Origin: Anaeramoeba ignava
Taxonomy: Eukaryota > Metamonada > Anaeramoebidae
Assembly: GCA_028826165.1 (NCBI GenBank)
Contig: JAPDFW010000087.1
Location: 248,001-312,000, forward strand
Direction of reading: 5' to 3'
DNA: 64,000 bases
The position numbers and the translations under genes were made by a program. Of this stretch, positions 45,701 through 56,200 are shown piece by piece (the first letter of the stretch is position 1; each line of letters opens with the position of its first letter). Under the pieces are notes generated by a model. That model was not told the DNA's origin, did no database searches, and was given only the letters and a program-made list of their open reading frames with translations.

Positions 45701-48110
45701 AATCGAAACGAATGTCACGGTATTCGCAAACGTTCCATAAGGCGTTTATGACAACACAAGATAGTTATCCCCTTTTGAAACAGGATATGTCCAAATCTCG
45801 CAACAGCAGCATAGTGATGGATCTACGAAACGCGCAGAAATCGCGAATCAGAAAAATTGAATGTTCAGAAATTGACAAAATTTTTCCGTTGAGAATTTTG
45901 CTTTCACATACAGATGATACTAACAATATCGAAAACTATACAGAGTTAATTGATGACTATTCCAAAAATAGGATCATCTCTCGAAACTTAATTTCCCTTG
46001 GGTTCTGTTTGTATGCCCATAATATTACATTCGAATTCACTTGGCCTGAGATTTGTGAGAAACGTGAAGATATTTCTGCAAAATATGAAAATGTTTTTAA
46101 GTATATTCTCAAGCATCCTGATATCAAGCAAGTTGTTCTTTTTTCGATTCTTTCCAAGATTGGATCAAAAAACAATATTAAAGAGCAAAATGGTGTTGTC
46201 CAAAAAATCGAAAACACTGACAAAAAAGAAATTATCACTCAAGATGATCTTCTTTCTGGATATGAAATGTTTGAGGCCATATTCAAAACAACTTCAACTA
46301 GCGCTCCAAATACTATTCCTCTTGAAAATGAATTCGAGAAAAAATTGCTTTCAGAAGTCATTCCTCCAGACAGAACTGGTGTTTCTTTTCAAAATATTGG
46401 TGCTCTTGAAAATGTTAAGCAACTTCTTTCTGAACTTGTTATTTATCCCTTAACAATGCCAAATCTTTTTAAACGTGGGAATCTTTTACGACCTTGCAAA
46501 GTAATTATTTATAAATATTTTTAAAAATTATTTACAAATATTTAATTTTGAAAATTATTTACAAATATTTAATTTTAAAAATTTATTTACAAATATTTAA
46601 TTTTAAAAATTATTTACAAATATTTAATTTTAAAAATTATTTATAAATATTTAATTTAAAAATTTATTTACAAATATTTAATTTTAAAAATTATTTATAA
46701 ATATTTAAATTTTAAAAATTTATTTATAAATATTTAATCTTAAAATTATATTTACAAATATTTAATTTTAAAAATTATTTACAAATATTTAATCTTAAAA
46801 ATTTATTTACAAATATTTAATTTTGAAAATTATTTATAAATATTTAATTTTAAAATTTATTTACAAATATTTAATTTTAAAAATTTATTTACAAATATTT
46901 GATTTTAAAATTTATTTACAAATATTTAATTTTGAAAATTTATTTACAAATATTTAATTTTAAAATTAGGGAATTCTTCTTTATGGTCCTCCTGGAACTG
47001 GAAAAGTAATTTAATTTTTTTATTATTTATTAAAATTTTCTATTATTTATAAATTTTTCTATTATTAAATAGACAATGTTAGCAAAAGCAGTAGCAACAG
47101 AAACAAAAGCAAATTTCCTCAATGTTTCAATGAGTTCAATTAGTTCTAAATGGTTTGGAGAAGGAGAAAAATATGCAAAATCTGTTTTTACATTAGCAAG
47201 AAAATTGTCTCCCTGTATCATCTTCATAGATGAAGTTGATGCTGTTTTAAGTAAAAGAGAAAAAAATGAACATGAAGCAACTCGAAGAATTAAAAATACT
47301 GTAAAAAATTAAAATTAAAAATTAAAATTAAAATTAAAATTTGAATTAAAACTAAATCGGATAAAAATTAAAAATTAAAAATTAAAATTTGAATTAAAAC
47401 TAAATCGGATAAAAATTAAAATTAAAAATAAAATTAAAATTTAAAATAAAAATTAAAACTAAATCGGATAAAAATTAAAATTTAAAATTTAAAATTAGTT
47501 CATGGAAATGTGGGATGGATTAACAACTAATGAATTTGAAAGAGTACTCGTTCTTGCAGCAACAAATCGACCATTTGATTTAGATCCAGCAGTATTACGA
47601 AGATTTTCTCGAAAAATATTTGTAGATTTCCCAGATGTAAAAAATCGGGAAAAAATTTTAAGAGTGATTCTTGCACCTGAAGATATTGAAGATTCATTTG
47701 ATTATCCAAGTTTGGCATCAAAAACAGAAAATTATACAGGTTCAGATTTAAAAAATCTTTGCATAACTGCTGCTTATCAACCTATTAGGGAACTTCTTTT
47801 CAATGAGAATCAAAATAGAACACAAGAATTTATTCAACAAAATGATAAACAAGAAATCGAATTAGTTTTTAGTGACCAAAAAATTACTCTCCCTAAAAGT
47901 TTAATTGTCAAATTCTTTAATCAACTCAAACAAAAGAATGATCCAAAAAATCAAATTAAATTAAGACAACTTTGTTTCAATGATTTTCTTTTAGCTATGA
48001 AGGAAGTTACACCAAGTTTATCTCCTGATTCAAATTCAATATTAGCTTTAAGAAAATGGAATAAAATGGCTGGTGATTCTGCGGAGAAACTTGTTAATTA
48101 CTACATTTGA
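42770..48110 (+). CDS. TLDc-FHA-AAA ATPase (plant DAA1-like AAA protein fused to TLDc), 5 exons
   Basis: Exons ~42770-43970, 44116-46500, 46970-47005, 47073-47300 and 47499-48110 join in phase 0. A Lys/Glu-rich N-terminus has frame slips near 42950 and 43090. A TLDc domain spans ~43240-43740 (FYQKCKDYQNILIVIQ, IIGGYSRVGW, GSFLFLFEL). An FHA-like domain crosses intron 1 (GSLLYIS..MPFVIGYDES..HDQGI | NKTLYAKFL..FLVEGLLIHRFIYLP). A degenerate first AAA unit follows (KILALVGEGRTE). Then comes KGSDIGGLCPQKDGFVV, matching the EGNDLGGLCEDDHGFF block of plant FHA-AAA proteins. The active AAA module has IGALENVKQLL, Walker A GPPGTGKT, SKWFGEGEKYAKSVF, Walker B IIFIDEVD, LAATNRPFDLD and YTGSDLKNLC. The end (FNDFLLAMKEVTPSLSPDS) is the family's own. 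Probably a remodelling ATPase of the spastin/katanin-like clade. Substrate unknown. Confidence 0.85.
46501..46969 (+). repeat. AAA-gene intron 2: ~27-bp TTATTTACAAATATTTAATTT array
   Basis: Seventeen or so units of ~27 bp (TTATTTACAAATATTTAATT plus TTAAAAA). Donor GTAATT, acceptor TTAG, immediately upstream of the P-loop microexon. Confidence 0.9.
47301..47498 (+). repeat. AAA-gene intron 4: AAATCGGATAAAAATTAAA repeats
   Basis: Three copies of a block containing AAATCGGATAAAAATTAAA. Donor GTAAAA, acceptor TTAG. The TCGGATAAAAA core also occurs in a Vps34 intron 6 kb away. Confidence 0.85.
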
Positions 48111-48616
48111 TTTTCTTAAATTCAAATTTTCTTTAGATTCGAATTTCCTTGATTCAAATTTTCTTTGATTCAAATTTTCTTAAATTCAAATTTTCTTTGA
48201 TTCAAATTTTCTTAAATTCAAATTTTCTTTGATCCAAATTTCCTTAATTCACAAGATTTCTTAAATTCAAATTTTCTTTGATTCAAATTTTCTTAAATTC
48301 AAATTTTCTTAAATTCAAATTTTCTTAAATTCAAATTTCTTTTGATTCAAATTTTCTTAAATTCAAATTTTCTTAAATTCAAATTTTCTTAAATTCAAAA
48401 TTTTCTTTCTTTTTCTTTCTTTTTCTTTCTTTTTCTTTCTTTTTCATTTCCTTTTTCTTTTTCATTTCCTTTTTCATTTCCTTTTTCATTTCAATTTCAA
48501 TTTCAATTTCAATTTCAATTTCAATAAATTTCGTTCTTTTCTTTCAATTTTTTTTCTAAAACAAAAAATCATTTTTCTCAATTCAAAAACAAAAAATTAA
48601 AAATTAAAACACAAAC
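48111..48616. repeat. Intergenic ATTCAAATTTTCTTAA array and CTTTTT/TTTCAA repeats
   Basis: Units ATTCAAATTTTCTTAA/TTGA fill 48115-48400, followed by TTTCTTTC, TTTCATTTCC and TTTCAA repeats. No gene seen. The last ~80 bases are the 5' flank of the SARAF-like gene. Confidence 0.8.
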
Positions 48617-51250
48617 ATGAAAGTTACGAAAATCATAATAATATTAAGCATAATAATTTTAGTAAAAGGACAATTTCGACGAGTGAACTTACATTTAGTA
48701 AACAAATTAGAATTTTCAAAAAATCAATGGACAAATTCACGTCGAACACCAACGGTTCCACAGTTAAACTGCCTACCAAGATTTGGGAATGCAGGATGCC
48801 CTTTAGAAATGATTCCAGATAAAGTCGAGTGTGTTAATGATGGTGTTGATTCTTATGGAGAAGTTGCTTGGTTATGTTCTGCTGAACTTGATGATAGAGT
48901 TGCTTTTTCAGCTATTGGTGTGGAATGTGAAGGTTTTGATTTTCCTGGTGATAAATTTGTTTTGGAAAAAAGTTGTGCTTTAACTTTTGGTCTTGATTGG
49001 GTAATTTTTAATTAAAATTAAAATTAAAATTAAAATTAAAATTAAAATTCATTTATAAAATTAAAATTAAAATTAAAATTAAAATTTAAATTAAAATTAA
49101 AATTAAAATTAAAATTAATATTAAAATTAAAATTAAAATTAAAATTAAAATTTAAAATTAAAATTAAAATTAAAATCAAAATTAAAATTAAAATTAAAAT
49201 TAAAATTATAATTAATATTAATATTAAAATTAAAATTAAAATTAAAATAAAATTAAAATTCAAAATTAAAATTAAAATTAAAATTAAAATTAAAATTAAA
49301 ATTAAAATTAAAATTAAAATTAAAATTAAAAATAAAATTAAAATTAAAATTAAAATTAATATTAAAATTTAAATTAAAATTAAAATTAAAATTAAAATTA
49401 AAATTAAAATTAAAATTAATATTAAAATTAAAATTAAATTAAATTTAAAATTAAAATTAAAATTAAAATTAAAATTAAAATTAAAATTTAAATTAAAATT
49501 CATTTATAAAATTAAAATTAAAAATTAAAATTAAAATTAAAATTAAAAATTAAAATTAAAATTAAAATTAAAATCAAAATTAAAATTAAAATAAAAATTC
49601 ATTTATAAAATTATAATTAAAATAAAAATTAAAATTAAAATTAAAATTCATTTATAAAATTAAAATTAAAATTAATATTAAAATTAAAATTAAAATTAAA
49701 ATTAAAATTAAAATTAAAATTAAAATTAAAATTAAAATTAAAATTAAAATTAAAATTAAAATTAAAATTAAAATTAAAATTAAAATTAAAAATTAAAATT
49801 AAAATTAAAATTAAAATTAAAATTAAAATTAAAATTTAAAATTAAAAATTAAAATTAAAATTATAATTAAAATTTAAAGACAGAAGCTATGAATTTATAT
49901 GGAGCAGTAGAAGATCAATCAGCATTTTATCTTGAACCAGGAAAAGTGATGCATTTTTACTCTAATCAGTATACACAATCGAAGCGAACAAAACAAATAC
50001 CTCAATTAAATTGTTATGGAGGGAATGCAGGATGTCCAAATGAATTTTTACCTGATTCTGCTTCATGCAAAGTAACAGGATATGATTCTGAACACAATAA
50101 CTTTCTTTGGGATTGTAGCGCTGTTCTCAATGAAAATTTGGATCTTGGTAACTCTTTTGTTTCTTGTGAAGGATTTCGTGGTCCAAATGATCATTATATC
50201 CTTAAAGGAAGCTGTGGTTTTTTCTATGAATTGAATTATTTTGATGTATTATCTCTCTTTACAGATTTATATTTATATTTATATTGATATTTATATTTAT
50301 ATTTATATTTATATTTATATTTATATTTATATTTATATTTATATTTATATTTATATTTATATTTATATTTATATTTATATTTATATTTATATTTATATTT
50401 ATATTTATATTTATATTTATATTTGGATAGATTTATATTTATATTTATATTTATAGATTTTATTTATATTTAGATTTATATTTATATTTATATTTAGATT
50501 TATATTTAGATTTATATTTATATTTAGATTTATATTTAGATTTATATTTATATTGATATTTATATTTATATTTATATTTATATTTATATTTATATTTATA
50601 TTTATATTTATATTTTTTATTTATATTTATAGCAAAATACACAATTACTCCATAAAATCTCAGCATTAAAATTCAATGCAAACACAAAAACACAACCAAA
50701 AAAAGAACGGCAACAACAACAATTACAATGCAAAGGATATTGTCCCAAATCCGATATTCCAACAGAAATAACATGTTATAATTTAAATCATCAAACAGAA
50801 GAAAAAAGAGAATCCAACTGGTATTGTGAAGGAAACGGAAATCCACTTTATGTTATTGATAACCCCAAAATAACATGCGAAAAAATTGGCACTTCTTTTT
50901 CTTTTCTCCCTTCTTGCTTTCTTGAATATGATTTTGTTCAATTCAATCCAGATGTCAAAATTCCCAACTTTGGTTATCATAGACAAAGAATAAATCAAAA
51001 TAATCCCCCAAATCAAAGTTCTCAAAATGTCTCATTTTTCGTTATTCTTGTTATTATTATTGTTTTAATTGCTTGTTGTTGTTCGTTTGCAAGAAAATCT
51101 TCAAACTCAAAAAAAGATCTAAACTCAAGTTCTCCTTCTTATACACCTTTACCAAATGATGACCAAAATGATCAAAATGTTGTTTCTCATTCTGAAGCAA
51201 AAACTTTTAATCGAGAAGAAATTCCTCATCAAAAGAAAAACTCAAGTTAG
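48617..51250 (+). CDS. SARAF: SARAF/TMEM66-like ER membrane protein with three luminal SARAF repeats, 3 exons
   Basis: SARAF dampens store-operated calcium entry from the ER membrane (family role in animals). Exons 48617-49000, 49880-50245 and 50633-51250 join in phase 0 to 455 residues. A signal peptide ([16 protein letters not shown]) is followed by repeat 1 ([38 protein letters not shown]). Repeat 2 is the closest to animal [24 protein letters not shown], DYxS-like [29 protein letters not shown] and FYELNYFD. The third, degenerate repeat lies in exon 3 ([33 protein letters not shown]), which has no internal start codon. One TM helix ([18 protein letters not shown]) precedes a ~70-residue Ser/Asn-rich cytosolic tail. 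Animal SARAF has a single such unit. Both introns are hexamer arrays. Confidence 0.88.
49001..49879 (+). repeat. SARAF intron 1: AAAATT hexamer array
   Basis: An 879-nt intron of AAAATT repeats with CATTTATAAAATT interruptions, the same repeat class as RIO1 intron 1. Donor GTAATT, acceptor AAAG. Confidence 0.9.
50246..50632 (+). repeat. SARAF intron 2: ATTTAT hexamer array
   Basis: A 387-nt intron of TTTATA hexamers with a few TAGATT variants. Donor GTATTA, acceptor ATAG. Confidence 0.9.
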
Positions 51251-51456
51251 AGTTACAACAATAAGAAAGTGAACAATCCAATTTATTCAATTTTTTTTTT
51301 TGCTTTTTTTTCAATTTCCCAAAATCTCAAATTTAATTAATTAATTAATTAATAAAAGCAATTTAAGTTAATTTAAAAAAAAAAGTTTTGAAAAAATATA
51401 ATTTTCATTTTTATTCTCCTTTTCTTCTTTTTATTATTTGATTTATTTTATTTAAA
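51251..51456. other. Spacer; start of duplicated unit
   Basis: 3' flank of the SARAF-like gene. From ~51340 the sequence (AATTAATAAAAGCAATTTAA onwards) is repeated at ~52200 as the 5' flank of the second tandem gene copy. Confidence 0.7.
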
Positions 51457-52118
51457 ATGAGTTCAGGTTTTTAATTTAATTTTTATTGGTTTTTAAATTT
51501 TAAATTTTAAATTTAAATTTAAATTTTTAAATTTTAAATTAGATTTTTGGTGTGTTTTTGGTTGCTCAACATTAGTTTGTGCAGCTGTTGTTGTTCCTTC
51601 TCTTTCTGTTGCTTCTTTAGATAAGGATTTAGTAAACAAAATAAAAAAAGCAAAAAAATTTTTTGTTTTTATATTTATTTAAAAAAATAAAAAAATCTAA
51701 ATTATAAAAAAACAGGATTGTCCTCAAAATCTTTGGACTTGGATTATAATTTGCAATATCTTTTTAATACTTTTAACTATTATTCCTCCACTCCTTTTAT
51801 TGGGTTTTTCTGATCATTTATATGTTTCATTTATTGGAACTTTTTTTATTTCAAGTTTTCTTTTAATTTGGTCAATTATTGGATTTGTTTGGGCTTCAAA
51901 AAATGGAGTTGTAAAAGAATAAAAGAAAATAAAAGAAAATATTTAATTTATATTTAATTTAATTTTAATAAAAAAAATAGAAAAATGAATGTGGAAGACT
52001 TTTTGGAATAACAATTGCAGATGGAGTAATTTCTCTTGTTTTTTCTTCTTTACTTTCATTTTGTTTTTTTTTCATTGCTGCTTGTTTGGGTCCTGGAATG
52101 TCTGGTCTTGGTCATTAA
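51457..52118 (+). CDS. Four-TM small membrane protein, tandem copy A (4 exons)
   Basis: Exons 51457-51466, 51543-51631, 51716-51910 and 51981-52118 join to 143 residues. Exon 1 codes only Met-Ser-Ser plus one base. Four hydrophobic segments: FWCVFGCSTLVCAAVVVPSL, WIIICNIFLILLTIIPPLLL, FIGTFFISSFLLIWSIIGFV and ADGVISLVFSSLLSFCFFF. Short loops contain DCPQNLWTW and KNECGRLFG. Donors GTTTTT (weak), GTAAAC, GTAAAA; acceptors TTAG, ACAG, ATAG. The same splice structure is conserved in copy B, which supports the model. Family not recognised; topology resembles MARVEL-like or generic tetraspan proteins. Confidence 0.75.
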
Positions 52119-52310
52119 AAAATAATTTTACTTTTTTTTTAAATCAAAAAAAAAAGTGGAACAAAATTAATTTATTCCTTTTTTCTTTAAATTCGAAATT
52201 AATTAATAAAAGCAATTTAAGTTAATTTAAAAAAAAAGTTTTAAAAGAAATATAATTTTCATTTTTATTCTCCTTTTCTTCTTTTTATTATTTGATTTAT
52301 TTTATTTAAA

Positions 52311-52959
52311 ATGAGTTCAGGTTTTTAATTTAATTTTTATTGGTTTTTAAATTTTGATTTTAAATTTAAATTTAAATTTTTAAATTTTAAATTAGATTTT
52401 TGGTGTGTTTTTGGTTGCTCAACATTAATTTGTGCAGCTGTTGTTGTTCCTTCTCTTTCTGTTGCTTCTTTAGATAAGGATTTAGTAAACAAAATAAAAA
52501 AAAAGCAAAAAAATTTTTTGTTTTTATCTTTATTTAAAAAAATAAAAAAATCTAAATTATAAAAAAACAGGATTGTCCTCAAAATCTTTGGATTTGGATT
52601 ATAATTTGCAATATCTTTTTAATACTTTTAACTTATATCCCTCTCTTCCTTTTTTTTGCTTATAAAAATAAACAAATTATTCCATTTATTGGAGCTTTTT
52701 TTATTTCAAGTTTTCTTTTAATTTGGTCAATTATTGGATTTGTTTGGGCTTCAAAAAATGGAGTTGTAAAAGAATAAAAGAAAATGAAAGAAAATATTTA
52801 ATTTAAATTTTAATTTAATTTTAATAAAAAAAATAGAAAAATGAATGTGGAAGACTTTTTGGAATAACAATTGCAGATGGAGTAATTTCTCTTGTTTTTT
52901 CTTCTTTGCTTTCTTTTTTTTCATTTCTTTATTATATGTGTTTAAATCCTACTGCATAA
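52311..52959 (+). CDS. Four-TM small membrane protein, tandem copy B (4 exons)
   Basis: Exons 52311-52320, 52396-52484, 52571-52765 and 52837-52959 join to 138 residues. Nearly identical to copy A in exons 1-2, in most introns and in the 5' flank. Exon 3 differs in the TM2-TM3 loop (AYKNKQIIPFIGAFF versus GFSDHLYVSFIGTFF). Exon 4 ends earlier (SFLYYMCLNPTA). The intron positions and the 10-nt first exon are the same. The offset between copies is ~855 bp, so the whole gene plus ~115 bases of upstream sequence was duplicated. Divergence concentrated in one loop and the C-terminus hints at functional drift, though chance is possible. Confidence 0.75.
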
Positions 52960-53232
52960 GATCTTAGTCATTAAAAATTAAATTAAATTATTTTTAAATT
53001 TATTTTTATTTTTATTTAATCAAAAAAAAGTGGAACAAAAAAAAATTTTTTTTGCTTTTTTTTTTTCAATTTAAAGTTTTTTTTATTCATCAAAAACTCA
53101 AAATAAAAGAAAATAAAATTAAAGAAAATAAAATGAAAAGAAAATAAAATTAAATTGTAATAAATTTTAACAAGAAAAAATCAAAATAAAAAATAAAGAA
53201 AGAAAGAATTTATTTTGATTATCTTTTTTTTT
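52960..53232. other. Convergent intergenic spacer
   Basis: Short AT-rich spacer between copy B and the Vps34 gene (tail to tail). It holds AAAAAAAAGTGGAACAAAA at ~53022-53040. No gene seen. Confidence 0.5.
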
Positions 53233-56200
53233 TTAACTTCTCCAATATTGAGCCCATTGATGAATTGTTTCAACAACGATAGGAAAAAGAGCACGAACTG
53301 ATTGGTCAATAACATCCGAAATAAATTCTGAAGCTTCTTTCTCACTAAGATCTAATCTAAATTTTTCTTGAACCTTAAATCAAAATTAAAATTAAAATTT
53401 ATTTATAAAATTAAATTTAAAATTAAAATTAAAATAAAATTAAAATTTAAAATCGGATAAAAAATTAAAATTAAAATCGGATAAAAAATTAAAATTAAAA
53501 TTAAAATTAAAATAAAATTAAAATTAAAATCAAAATTAAAATTTAAAACAACAATTAAAATTTAAAATTTAAAATCGGATAAAAAAATAATTACTTTAAG
53601 AATACAACCAACTGAATCTCTTGCTAAATCAGGTAAATTACAATCAATCATAAGTGAAAGTAAATTGATAATTAAATGAGCGGATTTTCTTAGAGTATTA
53701 TAAGCTGAAATAGATAAAATTTTAAAATATTGATAATGTGAACTTCTCATTCCCATCATTGCATCAATCATTTCTTTACATACTTTCATTGGAGGTGGAT
53801 ATGGTTTAGGATCATTTCCAAGAATATAACCAAAATCAATATGTAAAAATCTTCCATCTGGTGCAATTAATAAATTATCAAAATGCCGATCTCCAATACC
53901 AAGTAAGAAAGTAATTACAGAATAACCAGCTTATATATTTATTTTGAATTAAATATTTTGAATTAAATATTTTGAATTAAATATTTTGAATTAAATTGAA
54001 TTAAATATTTTGAATTAAATATTTTGAATTAAATTATTTTGAATTAAATATATTTTGGATTAAATTAAATATTTTGAATTAAATATTTTGAATTAAATTG
54101 AATTAAATATTTAGGATTAAATATTTTGAATTAATATATTTAGAATTAAATATTTTGGATTAAATTATTTTTGGATTAAATATTTTGAATTAAATATTTT
54201 GAATTAAATTAAATATATTTTGGATTAATTATTTTGAATTAAATTGAATTAAATATTTTAAGTTAAATAAATATTTTGAATTAAATATTTTGAATTATAT
54301 ATTTTGAATTAAATTATTTTGAATTAAATATTTTGAATTAATTATTTTGAATTAAATTAAATATATTTTGAATTAAATATTTTTGAATTAAATATTTTGA
54401 ATTAAATTAAATTAAATATATTTTGAATTAAATATTTTGAATTGAATATTTTGAATTAAATATATTTTGGATTAAATTAAATATTTTGGATTAAATTAAA
54501 TTAAATATTTTGAATTAAATTGAATTAAATATTTTGAATTAAATAAATATTTTGAATTAAATTAAATTAAATATATATTTTGAATTAAATATCTTTAATT
54601 ACCACAAGATTTGACATAATTATTCATTAATGTTGGACTAAATCCAAAACCAGAGCCATCATCTGGACTAATACTTCTAAAATATTCAGAAATTTTTCCA
54701 TATTTTGCCAAAATAAAAGATAAAGGTTTTGCATTTACAAATTCAACAATTCCAGATTTTTGGCTTGTTGGCAGAACTTTATAAGGAGTTAATTTAAGAT
54801 CAAGATTTTCTTTTTTCAATAAATTATCCATTAAAGTGATTAATTGAATTACCAAGTTATCTTGTCTTGTATCATCACCAGATTTGAAAATGATTTTATA
54901 ATTTGAATTTGAAAGTGTTTGAAAAGATATTTTAATCGGATTTAGTGCGCTTTTATAAATATGAAGCTCATCAACTAATATTGAATTTACAATAATCATT
55001 GGATCAACTGGTAAAGGCAAATCTTCGAAATTTGCCAAATGATTAAATTGTTCTCCTTTTTCAAATTGATTTTTTAAAAACACTATTTTCTTTTCACGTG
55101 ATTTTTTCATTGAAGAAATTTTTTCAATCATTTCAATAAGATTTTGAACTAAAAATTCTTGGCGCTCAATAACTGATAATATTTCTTTTCCTAATGGAGA
55201 TTCCAAGCATTGTTTAACAAATTCTTGTTGTATATTTGCGAAAATTTGGAAATTTTTATCATTTCTTTCTACCCAAACATACCAATAGAAATAATTAGCA
55301 AATAGTTTATTTTTTTTTGCTTTGTTTATTAAAAATTGAACAAGTGGAGATTGGTGTGATTCTTCATATCTCATTCCTTGAACAAGTTGTAATAGGTAAA
55401 AGATCAATTCCTGTTGGATATATTTATTTATTGAATTGATTTGGATATATTTATTTATTTGAATATTTTTGAATTGAATATATTTATTTATTGATTTGAA
55501 TATTTATTTATTGATTTGAATATATTTATTTTTGATTTGAATATTTATTTATTGATTTGAATTGATTTGAATATATTTGAATTGATTTGAATATATTTAT
55601 TTTTGATTTGAATATTTATTTATTGATTTGAATATTTATTTATTGATTTGAATATATTTATTTATTGAATTGAATATATTTATTTTTGATTTGAATATTT
55701 TTGATTTGAATATTTTTGAATTGATTTGAATATTTATTTATTGATTTGAATATATTTATTTATTTATTTGAATATATTTATTTATTTATTTGAATATATT
55801 TATTTATTGATTTGAATATTTTTGAATTGATTTGAATATTTATTTATTGATTTGAATTGATTTGAATTGAATATTTATTTATTGATTTGAATATATTTAT
55901 TTTTGATTTGGATATTTATTTGAATATATTTATTGATTTGAATTTATTTATTATTGATTTGAATATTTATTTATTTTTGATTTGAATATTTATTTATTTT
56001 TGATTTGAATATATATTTATTTATTGATTTGAATATATATTTATTTATTGATTTGAATATATATTTATTTATTGATTTGGATATTTATTGATTTGAATAT
56101 TTTTACATCATCTGGTAATTCGCTTAATTTATTAACTGCAAATTCTCTTATTTTTGTATCAGTAAAGTTTTTAGATAATAATTCAAGAATTGTTACAACA

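Noticed and set aside
50783-51025. Minus-strand 80-codon frame
   Set aside because: Lies opposite SARAF exon 3, whose sense reading has matching cysteines, a TM helix and correct splice phase.
52337-52582. Minus-strand 81-codon frame
   Set aside because: Antisense to intron 1 to intron 2 of tandem copy B; no homology or start context.
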